From Motacilla alba alba (taxonomy: Eukaryota > Chordata > Aves > Passeriformes > Motacillidae): a DNA stretch of 64,000 nt. The DNA lies in NCBI RefSeq assembly GCF_015832195.1, contig NC_052017.1, positions 79,981,801 to 80,045,800 of the forward strand, given 5' to 3'. Shown here one piece after another: positions 26,688 to 39,533 of the stretch. The notes below the pieces were generated by a model that was given only the letters and a program-made list of their open reading frames with translations, searched no databases and was not told the DNA's origin. A program made the position numbers and the translations under genes. Numbering within the stretch: position 1 is the first letter of the stretch; each line of letters begins with the position of its first letter.

Positions 26688-29600
26688 TTTCAGAAATGAT
26701 AATGTGCTGTAATCTTTTCTCATGCCCTTACCTCATTTTTCACTGTGCAGGAAGGTGGCAGTTGTAGTGACAGGTAATGATCTCTGTTACCTAAGATTTG
26801 TGAGGTACAGAAGCATTTTACTTTACTGTGTTGAACTATTTTTTTTTTAAATGGAGACCTGCTGCTAATAGCAGAAAAAGCAGGTTGTGTGATACCAGAT
26901 GAGGATGACTACCTGTCCAGCTGAGATGTCCTTTCTTACTATCACTTTGTGTTCCTGAGGGCAAAAGGCTAGCATCTTGTTATTCCAAAGTGTCTGTAAA
27001 TGTGTTCAGAATAAGCACTTCTAAGAGCTGAAAGCTGAATGTTAAACCATGAACCGAGTGACTGGGATATATGGGGATGAATTTGGTCAATGACATCTTT
27101 GTCACATAAACCACTGATTAACATAATTTTCAATTTTAGTCATCTTTTAAAAAAACTGCTATAGGGAACTGTGTGACTTCTTTTTTAACCAGTATCACCT
27201 AGAAGACTGAACAGAAGGGAGAAAGACAGGTGTTTTTCTGTAATGTCCTGTATGCAATTGAACCTCAAAGTACTGCAGGTTGATCATAGTATTCATTTTA
27301 GAATGCTCACAATTTTACCTACCAGAAAGTGCCTCCCCAGTATTATCATGTACTGATGTTTAGAGACTGCATAAAATACGCACATGAACACACACACTGA
27401 TCACTCCTCTATTAATTTAATTTTCAGCTAGTTCTCACGTCTCTGTGAAGAAATGTGGCTGCGGAAATATCTCTGTTTCTTACTCCTCTCACTCCTTTCC
27501 CTTCTCTTCCCACTTTTATTTTAAAAAATATTTCATTGACATTCTATTTGTTTTACAATTTTTAATGATGGTAAATATACAATATTATCAGGAAAATTTT
27601 GATATTAACCACACAATATCTGTCCATTCATCTAGCTCATTCTCTCCTTTCTTGTATATTTGTCCTCTGCTTTTGGACAGCAAAAGTCAACTGCTCACTG
27701 AAACATGGCAGAGTGGGAATGGAGTTCCCAGGGATTCCTCCTGCATGTTCAGAAGCAGGTACTGGAGCAGGGCTACATTCACTACTAGCAGCTACATTGC
27801 TTGACTTATATTTCTGTCAGAATCAGAATTACCTCAACCTCCAAGCTAGCCTAAGCCAAGATTTCTTATTCTTGAACTCCTGGCATTTATTTTCAAGCAT
27901 TTTACATATCATTGTTTTTGTTGCTTTAAGAAAAGATTACTAAGGATTTGAGGGGTTTTTGTTTTTAAACTTTGGAATTTGTTTTCCCATCACTGGATTG
28001 AAATCAGCAACACAGAGCTTGCAACTATTTTCATAAGCAGAAATTATCCATTTTCCATTGCAGGATATGTGGTCCAAGAGACCGTAAAATTTCAGTCTGG
28101 TATGTGACATTTGTGAGCACATCAGTGCAAATGTCACAGTAGTGCACTGGACAGCTACACACCAACTCCGAACTATTTCTAGGTTTATAATAGTCATGGC
28201 TAATAGCAGCACATATGTACCACATGTCTTTTTATATCTCAGTATGGAAAGGTCATGACCTCCCTCCTAATGTCTAGTTGCCTGAAGGAACAACATCCAA
28301 ATTAGCATGTGTCCAGTTTTCTATTTTTCATCAGATTCTTCATAATACCCTCAGTTGCACCTTGTACCAGTCTTTTGCTCTTGACATCAAACAACCACGA
28401 ACAGCACTGACCTGTCTGAACTCAGTATGTCCAGTCATGTCTGACTAGAAACTCACATGCATGAAACTTCAATCCCATTTATCTTGGCACATATGTTCAT
28501 AAAAGCAAAATGGTTACAAGAAGTTCTTCCTCCATCTATGACAGTCCAATACATTGAATATCACTTTAATGTTTTTTCAAGAACTAGGGCTTCACAAAAT
28601 GGAAATCTGAAACAGTTGAGTATCTTTAGATCTTGAGAAGAGGAATTTGTATAACAAAACTTCTTCTGGCATTTTGTGGGACAAGCAAGAAAATCAGAAC
28701 AACAGCATTAAAAAGATGATATCAAGGAAAGATCTGGCAGCTGTACTACTGAGAGTCATATTGTCATGAGATGCACCATAAAGAGCAATGTTGATGCAAA
28801 CTTCTCCAATACCAAAGACTCATCAGGAGGGGTATTTTCAAACACTACAGTAAAGGCTGCAGCTGGAATAAAAAGAAACCCACTGAAATAAGAGTCAAGT
28901 TTCAAAATTCCCTTAAGTGACAAAATTTAACCTGAACAGTGAGAACTTCTGCAGATCATTGTAGAGGCATTAATGTTGACAACCAAAGAAAACTACCCAA
29001 GCACTAGTTTCCATCATTTCACCTGTTTCTATCTGTTACAGCCTATTGGCATACAGGTAGAATTAAGAGTATCTAGCACTAGAGGAGCACAACCAGCATC
29101 TGTCACTAGAGTTCATATTCTTGCCACCTTAAAAAATGGGGTCATTCTGCACTTGGAGACCTCCATGGCTCTTCTCCATTTCCTACACAGGGCTCTGCGC
29201 TTTCTTAGTTATTGCATCCAGCTCCTCAAAGAACAAGAGGAGTTTCACCCCTATCAGTTAATGGTTGTGAAATGAAAAGTCTATTTTTCCAGCTGTTAGA
29301 GCTCATCAAGCCACAATATAAGCTCTGTCTTTATCCTGTTTTCACAAACATAGTGCAGATCTTCAAGAAAAACCATCTGAGATCTGTAAAGCAGCAACAT
29401 GGAGCGGTGCATCAAACTGACAGAAATTATACCCCTGCATGGAACCCATGGCAGATGGGACAACCAGAATTTATGTATTCCAGTCAGCTTTGGCTGAAGG
29501 CCATGCCATTCCTTTCTCCAGAAAGTGTGCTGTGGTGAGAGGAAAGGTAGAGGAAGTTTCCCATGCAGATGTCCATGCTTGCCCATTGCCAAAGGAAGAA

Positions 29601-30782
29601 AGAATGCTTACATCTTCGGTAATGTGGTTCTTCCTAGTGATGTGACTAGCATGGATCCCGTGTCCAGCTTTCAGCTTGGATGCCCAGCGCTTGCTGTCAC
29701 AAGTTTTGAGCTGTGAAAGTATTAAAAGCCACTCTTGGTGCCTCCAGGTTTTATGCCATTGCACAGAGTCCTGAGAGTAGTCACGAGCCATGTGTTTCAG
29801 TTCCACTCATGACTCTGATTCACAGCTACTCAATTTTTATTTTCAGGCCTGTTCTTTTATAGTAAGAGTCCTCACAACAGCATTCAATCATTGGTTAGAA
29901 TGTCTGGAAAGTTAATAATGCATGAAAAGTGTGCAGCAGCCACACAAAATGCTGCATTCATAGTCTTACAAATATGAGAAGTAACTATAATCTTTCAAGT
30001 CCTACCAGCAAACTAAGCTTCAGCTACACTGCCAAGTCAGAGGGATCAGTGGAGTCAGCTTTGCAAGGAAAATCTTTTGCTTTTCATTTGGGGTTTTTTG
30101 GGATGGGGTTGGAAATAAATTTTTGCAAGACTGTTTATAATCCTCCTTCTCTTTAGAAATACTTCCAGTTTCAAACTCATAGCTCAGTTTTGTCTGTGCA
30201 TTTGAGTAGTAGGACATCTGAGAAGAAAATGACAGCAGTGATGGCAGTTGTGTATTTGAGACTATCTTGGCCAGACCTCTTCAGTATAACTGCATATTAC
30301 TTTTTGCATAACTTGTTAGTCACTTATGCTTATCACTTTATGCTGGAATGATTTCATGATAAAGCAAAATGCGTGTAGGATTAATAATCCACATTGTCCC
30401 ACTGAAGCGAAAGAACTGAAATGTTCCTTAATCTCAATATTTACAGCTGCTGTTTGTCTCATGTGTTACATAAGCCCATCTATAACCTGAAATTTATTAT
30501 TGAATGCTAGCTTTATTTGAAATTATTTTGTTGATGCATATAAGAAGTGCACAAGATTGTTATGAACATGACATGGAGCCTGTTACCATTAATAAATGAA
30601 TACCAAAGAGACATATGTACACCAAAGCAAAGATGATGACCGTTCAGTGGGAGGAAAAGCCTGCAGATGCTTTTAAAGACTTTGGTGTGTGGGAAACTGG
30701 CTTTGTATGATGTATTTAATGAAGAATTCACTTTGAGGCCAAAGAGGTATGTTTGGTAAACCTGCTTTTTCTCTTTCTGCAG
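23613..30782 (+). other. CTNND2: CTNND2 intron, 7.2 kb
   Basis: The intron runs from donor GTGAGA at 23613 to acceptor CTTTCTGCAG ending at 30782, preceded by a T/C-rich tract. No extra exon is recognised. It contains an ATT microsatellite. The 28950-29800 part is richer in G+C than its surroundings and may be an old repeat (see findings). The rest, including 23650-26640 and 26700-28900, shows nothing I can name. Confidence 0.9.
26653..26687. repeat. (ATT)n microsatellite
   Basis: About 11.7 perfect copies of ATT. Read on the + strand it gives a run of Leu codons in a chance open frame; this is not a gene. Confidence 0.95.
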
Positions 30783-30856
30783 CTCAGAACACTGGAATCT
30801 CAACTTTGTACAGGAATTCGTATGGTGCACCTGCTGAAGATATCAAACATAACCAG
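30783..30856 (+). CDS. CTNND2: CTNND2 coding exon: C-terminal tail
   Basis: This 74-bp exon has acceptor TTTCTGCAG before 30783 and donor GTAAGT from 30857. Two leading bases complete the Ala codon, and the exon ends on a codon boundary. It encodes [20 protein letters not shown] and IKHNQ. Tyr residues in LYRNSY are candidate phosphorylation sites (inference). Its length is not a multiple of three, so skipping would shift the frame and lose the PDZ motif. Read past the donor, the frame stays open for 57 codons to a stop at 31028-31030. Confidence 0.96.
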
Positions 30857-32465
<1,609 letters not shown>

Positions 32466-32659
32466 GACTTGGGCAGATACAAAAGCTCCAGGAACTGTGC
32501 ATGTGCATGCATACCACGAGACATTTTTTTTCCTGCAAATTTAGTTTGTTAAAGCCTGTTCCATAGGAAGGCACAGATAACCAGTATGGAAAAAATTCAG
32601 AGATTTTTTTAGAAGGCTAAAAGATATGAAAGCTAAACCTGGGAGTAATTAGAAAGAAA

Positions 32660-32679
32660 TATATATATACATATATATT
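32660..32679. repeat. Short AT microsatellite in the 3' UTR
   Basis: ATATATATACATATATAT tract inside the CTNND2 3' UTR. Simple repeat. Confidence 0.85.
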
Positions 32680-33296
32680 TTACAGTGTGGGGCAACTTTA
32701 CTGTTGGCCTGTAGAGTTTAAAGTTCAGTGCTGTATATTGAACGTGGCTGAAGGAAGGAGGAAGAACATGACAGTGGATCTGGGTCAAGAGTTAAGCACA
32801 AGTTACTGAGCAGCGTACATACTTTATGGGGAACAGCTTCTCACACCTTGTTTAATATCCTCATTCATTGTGAATCTAGGCTTCAAGTTGCATTTGGGGT
32901 TTCCTCTGTACAGCAAGATGTTTCTTGCCTTTTGTTAATGCATTGTTGTAAAGTATTTGATGTACATTACAGATAAAAAAAAAAGGTGCATTGTGTATAT
33001 TACACCAATGCCACAGTGTTTCTTCATCTATGGTTCTAAATATTGCTTCAATTTCAAATTTTGAAAGATGTATGAATTTCCAGGTTTTTGTTTTCTTTTC
33101 CCCGGTGCGTTTTAACAAAAAAAAATTCAAAAAAATCAAAAAAACAAAAAGGAATATTTAGCAGTATTGTTTGTTCTGATATGTGACTTTGTTTGTGGCA
33201 ACTCAAAAAAAGGCATTCAGCAGTTTCTGACAATTAACATTCATCATTCCACACTCCTTGTCAACAAAGTGCTTTTTCACTGCCTAAAATTTTAGA

Positions 33297-33304
33297 TGTA
33301 GATA
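33297..33304 (+). promoter_or_regulatory. Candidate Pumilio-binding motif in the 3' UTR
   Basis: TGTAGATA fits the Pumilio consensus TGTANATA. It lies about 60 bases upstream of the proximal AATAAA. An 8-base match is common by chance, so support is weak. Confidence 0.25.
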
Positions 33305-33365
33305 TTTGAAATAGATTTTTTTCATTTATACCAGTTTTCTTTATGATGATACAGTGTTAAAAGAA

Positions 33366-33371
33366 AATAAA
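33366..33371 (+). promoter_or_regulatory. CTNND2: Candidate proximal poly(A) signal
   Basis: AATAAA about 900 bases after the stop. A TG-rich downstream element follows at about 33448-33510, farther than the usual 30-60 bases. Use at this site would give a 0.9-kb 3' UTR. Confidence 0.4.
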
Positions 33372-33447
33372 TTACAATTGATCTGTCATCCATATTTGCT
33401 AAGAATGTCTATTTCCAAGAACCTACCATACAAATACACATTCTTGC

Positions 33448-33510
33448 TCGTGTGTGTTCACGTATGCATAGTAGTCCGTGTGCGTGTTTGAGTGTGTGTG
33501 TTTGTGTGGC
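33448..33510. repeat. Degenerate TG-rich tract
   Basis: Interrupted TG dinucleotide repeats (CGTGTGTGTTCACG, then GTGTGCGTGTTTGAGTGTGT). It may be a decayed microsatellite or part of a poly(A) downstream element. Confidence 0.7.
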
Positions 33511-34742
33511 GTAAGACTTCTTCTCATCCAATGTTCTCCTTGTTAAGCTTCAATTTTTGTTTGATTTTTCAGTTCTTTTAAACAGTGGAAACTCCAGTAT
33601 GTGCTTTCTCTTACTCACTTCCGTAACCATCAGTAGCAATTCAACATTGCTAGGCCACATGCTCACAAAAGAAGGGGTAGCTGATTTTTTATTACCAACG
33701 CCATCACCCTTAGGTGCCATTTCCTTTAAAATAACATCTTTTGATCTCCTCTTAAGGAAATTTGATTACTCTCCAGCCACCAACCAGTAAGTGCTCAAGG
33801 AAGGCAGAGTTTGATCTTGCCATCTCCCTGAGGGAATGAAAAACTGAGACCCATCAGACTTTAATCTGGACTCTCCAAACTCTTCAGAGTACAGAAGGGT
33901 CCAATTCTTGAACCATTAGGACAATCATTTATTTTAACTCATACCAAAAATAAAACCCAACACCCAGAACACATTCCTCAAATATGATAATAAAGACCAT
34001 TTCTGTGCATTTAAAGTGAATTTCTAAAAAATGTAAGGGACAGAGAAATTTTTTTTTTTTAATTTTAAAAGTAAACAACAGCTACATAGGCTAGGAGGCC
34101 AGAAGAGCTGGCATATTCATCTTAGCTCTTGTAATGCTGGAAGGAAAAAAAAGAAGCATTTCTTCATTTCTGTGATTCAGGCAACAAACAGTTCAGCGTA
34201 CAGTTTTCAGAGCATAAGACCCACCACTAATGGAGTAGTTGTAAATTGCTTAAATTGCCAATAAGGAATTTGTTTTAGGTTGCAAACATTTCTGTGGTTA
34301 GTCACTGTAATAGTTTTAACATCACCTGGCACACTTCTGGCTGTGCCCAGGGGGAGAAGTCTCTCACAAGTCATCACCTGCTCTATAGGACGCAGCCCAA
34401 GTAGTTCATGCAGGCAGGTATTGTGATTTAGAATTGGTTTATTGGTAATCTAGGACTATAGTTTAATCTTTTGGGCAGCTTTTCCCAGTGTACGATATGT
34501 AACCTTTGCTCTTTGTAGTAAACAAGGGGGAAAAAATAGCATGCAAAAAAATTTTTAAAAAATTTCAGAAAGGGTGGGTGGGAGGGGCACAGTGGGCCAG
34601 ATGTATAGTGAGGTAGATAAAAATACTATTCATAGTTTTGGACACAGGTTGTTTATATTTTATTTATTACATTGATTTTAATAAGTGACATTTGCAGTGC
34701 TCTTTTGAACAAAGCACATTTTCAGTATAAAACCTTTTTTTT

Positions 34743-34748
34743 AATAAA
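34743..34748 (+). promoter_or_regulatory. CTNND2: Candidate middle poly(A) signal
   Basis: AATAAA after a T-rich upstream stretch. AATAAA hexamers at 33949-33954 and 33989-33994 are weaker candidates because they lack obvious GT-rich downstream sequence. Confidence 0.35.
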
Positions 34749-35728
34749 GAATGTCACTCGCAACTGGAAGTTCTTCCTGACTGCCTGACAAACAGCAGGC
34801 TGGTGCAACTCTCCAGGCACAGGTTTGCCAACAGGCCGAGGGGATGCATCGTTCTGTTTGAAGTTCTTAGGACAGGAGATTATTGTAAGTTGGATATATT
34901 TCCATTCTTCAAACTACTGAAATGCCCACATTACCCTCTTTCAGCTCCTCTTAGGAATTACTTGGAGTCAGACTTTGACCATTGCTCAAGTGAGAGATTC
35001 TGGATTGATGATGTGGCATAAAATATACCTTTTGTCTATACTTTGTGTTGGTTTGTTTCCATTTTTCTGTAGTGGCAAGTGCTCCGACTGGTAACGTTCA
35101 CTCTTGCTGTACTGGGTTTTGAGAAGGTGTTGAATTACCTGGCTTCTTTTCCAGGTTTGGAAATACAACACTGCTGCCATACTGAGCAAGATATATATGA
35201 TGCATTCTTTTTAATACTGAGGAAAGTATCATTACCTATTGCTGTTCCCTTCATTCTTGTACTAGATCACACACAGAAATAGAGAAGAAACAAAACTGTT
35301 TAAAAAAATGTATAAAATGCAATTGATGTACTGTAAAATGTCGGATTTTTTTTTTTAACAAGCTTCGTATTAGAATCTTGTTCAGCTGTGTAGAGCTATA
35401 TAAATCTCACTGTTTTATTAAATGCTGTTTATGGTCTGGAAGGAATGGTTAACCTATCTCAAGATTTAACAAATTTGCACTAACATGAGCAATATTGATT
35501 TGAAAAAAAAAATGAATTCAATATTTGAAAGATAAACTATGATTTTAAAGGTATATTAACACTGAAAGTACATTTTGACAAATAACATATTTAAGCCCAA
35601 AATATAAATGGCTATGTCAGATAACACAAAAGAACTATAACAATATAGATTGAGAAGAAAAAAAAGTGTTTCACTGTACATGTTGCTAACATGTACAAAG
35701 ACAAACTCATATTGACGTATTTTCTATT

Positions 35729-35734
35729 AATAAA
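35729..35734 (+). promoter_or_regulatory. CTNND2: Candidate distal poly(A) signal of CTNND2
   Basis: AATAAA is followed within 10-15 bases by CTACTGTATTGTGG, a plausible cleavage site plus GT-rich element. Upstream, 35290-35725 is AT-rich, non-repetitive, UTR-like sequence. Beyond it the base composition changes to more GC-rich sequence. I regard it as the most likely main 3' end. Confidence 0.5.
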
Positions 35735-35752
35735 TCCTACTGTATTGTGGAG

Positions 35753-38700
35753 AATCGCTGGTCATAGTGCAGTATGTTTAAACTCAGAAGTTGACTCCGT
35801 AGAAGCTGCCCAGCTTCACACAGCAAACAGATCCTTGTGATTTAAGTATTTTAAGTATTAATCAGATACCTAACTTTCAGCTCTGAAGTCAGTCACTGTC
35901 CCCTCCCTCTCCACAAGGTTGATGAGCACAAGCTGCTTTACATCAACCAGCCAAGGGGAAAGATATTTTTGAGAGCACCCAGTTCACCCCTAATTATGTC
36001 TGCAAGGGTTCAGCTGCCACCACTAGTAGAGAGAGTTTATCTGCACCCCTAGAAAAAACCTGGAAACCTCAAGGCTGGTGCCACTGGATAGGAACATGCT
36101 GTAAAATATATGATCTTGGCCACAGGTTACATCGACCACAGCCAAGAAACAAAGAGCAAAACATTAATTTACTTGTGCACTGCTGGAAGACCCAGCACAC
36201 GGTGCATATAAAGGCTCAGGAATAATTGTTTCCAGGGTTCCATGAGCTTGCAGAAGCATCTCGCCAGGAGACTTGCAACTCAAATCAGAAATGCTGACTT
36301 TTTTTATACCTTGGCACAGCACAGGCTGTGCATGCCAGTGCATGGCAAGGGAGGCTTTCTCATCTCCTCTGTCACTGTTACTCATCTTCTCCTGCCAGCA
36401 GACAGAAGAGCCCTGAGTTTAGAGTTATTGCTTGTATCATAAGTGGGAGAGATGGAGACAGCAATCTGAACCAGGGGGAGGAAGCAGAAGAGCCTAAAAA
36501 TACACTCAGTGTGTGCATGAAGACAGATCCTCACCCATGAGATTTTATGCAGCAAGATCTTCAAATATTACCATCAAGTTAATGCAATGAAAATTTAATA
36601 GTAGCAGTGTGATGCACACAAAACTTTTATGCTGGAAAAGTGGAAGGGAGCAACAGAGAGCAGTCACAGGTCACCACTGGGCACTTCCAGCTTCAGCCAG
36701 CAGATGTTGGGCATCTGGGCAGAGACTGCTTACTGCTGTGAAGGAGAGGGATGACTCGAAGAATAACTTTAGGTCCAAGCCTTTCAGATTCAGTCAAAAC
36801 ATTAGTTAAAACAACATTAGTTAAAACAGAGGCCACTTCTTGCAAACGTGCCCCTTGCCCCACCGTCCTCAGTGGCAGAGTGAGGTTACCCCTAGCAGAC
36901 AGATGGTGCACAGGGGGGACAAGCCTATCAAGGGCCTGCCTGGCTTGCAAAGGCTCTTTTCTCTCAGCTGGAAAATACCTGGTGCAGGTGTGTGTCTGAC
37001 AGCTGCCAGAGCCAGGGCTGAGCTTGTTCAACAGCTGCAGCCACTTTCAATTTGAAGTCCAGCATTTTCCCTGGAGGACAGATGGGCACCAACATCTGCC
37101 AAAGAGCTGTGCAATCCTGGCTCTTCCCCAGGGACTAGACAGTTTCTAAATGATGGCCTGAAGCCAGTTTCAGACATTTAGGCTGAAAGGGAGAGATTTG
37201 AGTTTCATCCCTAGGCAAGGGGACTGAAGCCTGCGGTTGTTACCTGTAAGGAGAGGGGCATCCCCACCTTCCAGGCCGTTTGGAAACACGAGAAGAGAAG
37301 AGCTGTACTGGCTATCACACACCTTCTGACAACCTGTGTTAGGAGCACAAGCTTCAACTTGTGCTCTGCTCTTCTGAGGGCCAAACCAAACAGTTCCACA
37401 TAACACAAACATTTTTACTTCTTCCTTCCCAGTGCTCCCCCTGGGTTTTGCACCATCTCAACTGGGACACATCAGTCAAAAGAGCAGCACACCACAACCC
37501 TCTGCAAGTCCAGCAAGGCACGTGCATGGGTACTGCTGCTAGTCAGGTGCACTGCTCTAGCAGGACACCATGCCAATTCATTGTTCTTAAACCTAATTCT
37601 CAATCAAACTCACTTTAGTATTTTTAATGCAATTTTAAAAGCAGTTTCCTTCCTCTGTGAGCATTGGTATTGCCTTGCCAGAAGAAAGCACATGCTAAAC
37701 TCTTGCAACCTATAAATGTTTAGCTTATACCCAATTTCAAAGCCCATGGAAGTCCCTGGAAATATTTCCATCAGCTTCAGCAGGCCCAAGTGAGAACAGG
37801 TGAAGAATTGGTACAACCTTCTCAAAGGAGTACCTCCTCATCAAGGTCACTCTCGCCAGCATATCAAAGGCTTCAACCTTCTAATAGCTAACAGGAGGAA
37901 AAAGTTACTTGCTAGTACCCATCTGTCACAATTTACTCTAGAGCCTTTGCCTTTCTGCACTTTTACTTTCATTGCTTTCAGAGAATGACATAGATAAAAA
38001 GTACTCACAGTGACTGATAGTTGCAGTTAATTTCAGTAGTTGGATGAGTAGTTTCATATGCTGAAATATTCTTTTCCAAGCAGGTAAAATCTGAAACTTG
38101 CCACTAAACCTAGGAAAGCAAAATGGCAGTGGTTTGCTGATTTTTTTTTTACTTTTTTTTCACAAAGTCAATTAAAATAGTAACTCTGGCTATGGGGGCT
38201 GATTTTTACAAAATTTATTTATTTTACATTAATGTTACATAGGCAGAAAATGTTGATAACTAAACATCAAGAGAGTAAGTTGTTTAATAACATCAAGTCT
38301 GAAGAGAAAATTTGTGGCATGGAATTCAGGCTACTGTGTGCAGGCAATATCAATTATTACCTCTGTCATCGAGGGAGAGAGAGAGAAAAGAAAGCCTCTA
38401 CCACCATTTGATGCCTAACATCTTCTTTAGCAAATATAAGTCCATTTTGGAAAATACTTCTACTCTTTCCTTCAGAAAAATAGCACCAAAAACCAACACA
38501 CAAAAAAAATCACCCCAAAACCTCTCAACTTTTCCTTAAGCTACCCAGGGTTTGAGTTTTGTATTGGGGTGGCAGGAGGGGAGGAGAATTTGCACTAAAT
38601 GCAATATTTGAGCAATATGCTGTGTAGCTTTTGTTTCTGCCTAAGGTTTGTGGATGTGGGCAAGAGCACCACCCACTGTAGTGCTGTAGCAGCATTAAGC

Positions 38701-39266
38701 AAATCAAAATATGCCAAATAGCAGCTGCATTGCCAAATGTGACAGCCACCACTTCCAATACCCTGGCTGCCACTGCAGGCTTGTCATCACGGGAAAGAAA
38801 AGAGTGTCAGCCTCCTGTTACACAGACCCAGCAGCGATAAGGCGAGAGTGAAAGGAGCGAGCGGTGCGCAAGCTGCTGAGAGCACACAGGCTGCCCGAGG
38901 ACTGTCCCCACCACAGGGCTGAGTGGGACAAGCTGGGCCAGCCTACAGCCTGTGGGAGCACCACGGGCAGGAGGATGTGGGGCTCAAGGGTGGGCACAGT
39001 GGGCAAAATTGGGTAGAAGTGTCTCAGAGCTCAGCAGGGCACATGCGCTGGGGCCAAGGAGCTGGTGCTGCCCTGAGAATGCTGAGGGTGCTACAGCTTC
39101 AAGAGACTCAGAGCTGACCAGGCACTGCTGCCTTATTCTGCTACTGCAGCTCAGCCAGGGACCTTCCAGTCCAGATTTTTGCTTTACTTTCAGTCAGAAT
39201 GGTTTAACAGGTGACTTGTTTGAGTTTTTTTTTTCTTCTGGTTCTTTTTCTAGCAATGCAACACTT
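35753..39266. other. Intergenic sequence downstream of CTNND2, part 1
   Basis: No supportable gene. Local GC-rich patches (about 36640-37530 and 38760-39160) make several frames open by composition only. A CATATAAAGG box-like string at about 36204-36213 has no gene beside it. A perfect 15-bp tandem duplication is listed separately. Confidence 0.7.
36799..36828 (+). repeat. Perfect 15-bp tandem duplication
   Basis: ACATTAGTTAAAACA occurs twice with no spacer (36799-36813 and 36814-36828). The lack of any mismatch suggests a recent slippage event. Confidence 0.9.
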
Positions 39267-39533
39267 CATAGAATCATGGAATGGTTGAAAGGACCTTAAA
39301 GATAATTTAGTCCAAATTCCCTCTCTTGGACAGGGATACCTTCCAGTAGACCAGGTTTCTCAGAGCCCCATCCAGCCTGGCCGTAAACACTTCCAGGGTG
39401 GGACATCCACAACGTCTCTGGGCCACCTGTTCCAGTGTCTCACCAGCTTCACAGTGAAGAATTTCTTCCTAACATCTAATCTAAATCTCCTGTCTTTTAG
39501 TTTAATACCACTCCACTTGTCCCATCACTATCT
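39267..39533 (-). mobile_element. CR1 LINE, truncated 3' end, antisense
   Basis: On the minus strand this is a CR1 3' end. The + strand begins CATAGAATCATGGAAT, the complement of two ATTCTRTG-type octamers. It continues through GGACCTTAAAGATAATTTAG, CCATCCAGCCTGGCC, CTGTTCCAGTGTCTCACCAG and AAGAATTTCTTCCTAACATC to CCACTTGTCCCATCACTATC. All these segments are in the standard CR1 order. It is truncated at its 5' side near 39533. An imperfect direct repeat (AGAATGGTTTAA) lies on both sides. Confidence 0.95.

Larger units (their letters stand above)
32466..35752 (+). other. CTNND2: CTNND2 3' untranslated region (3' end inferred)
   Basis: The region follows the stop directly. It is AT-rich and U-rich when transcribed, with no recognisable transposon. 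It has A-rich tracts (about 33115-33152), a TG-rich stretch and several AATAAA hexamers. I place the most distal end about 15-20 bases after the AATAAA at 35729-35734, where a GT-rich segment follows. Shorter forms ending near 33390 or 34770 are possible. The UTR length is inference; only the start is certain. Confidence 0.55.

Noticed and set aside
26537..26767. Open frame with a poly-Leu run.
   Set aside because: The Leu run is the ATT microsatellite; there is no splice phase or similarity to support an exon.
36204..36213. TATA-box-like CATATAAAGG.
   Set aside because: No gene, CpG island or transcript-like sequence starts downstream; single motif only.
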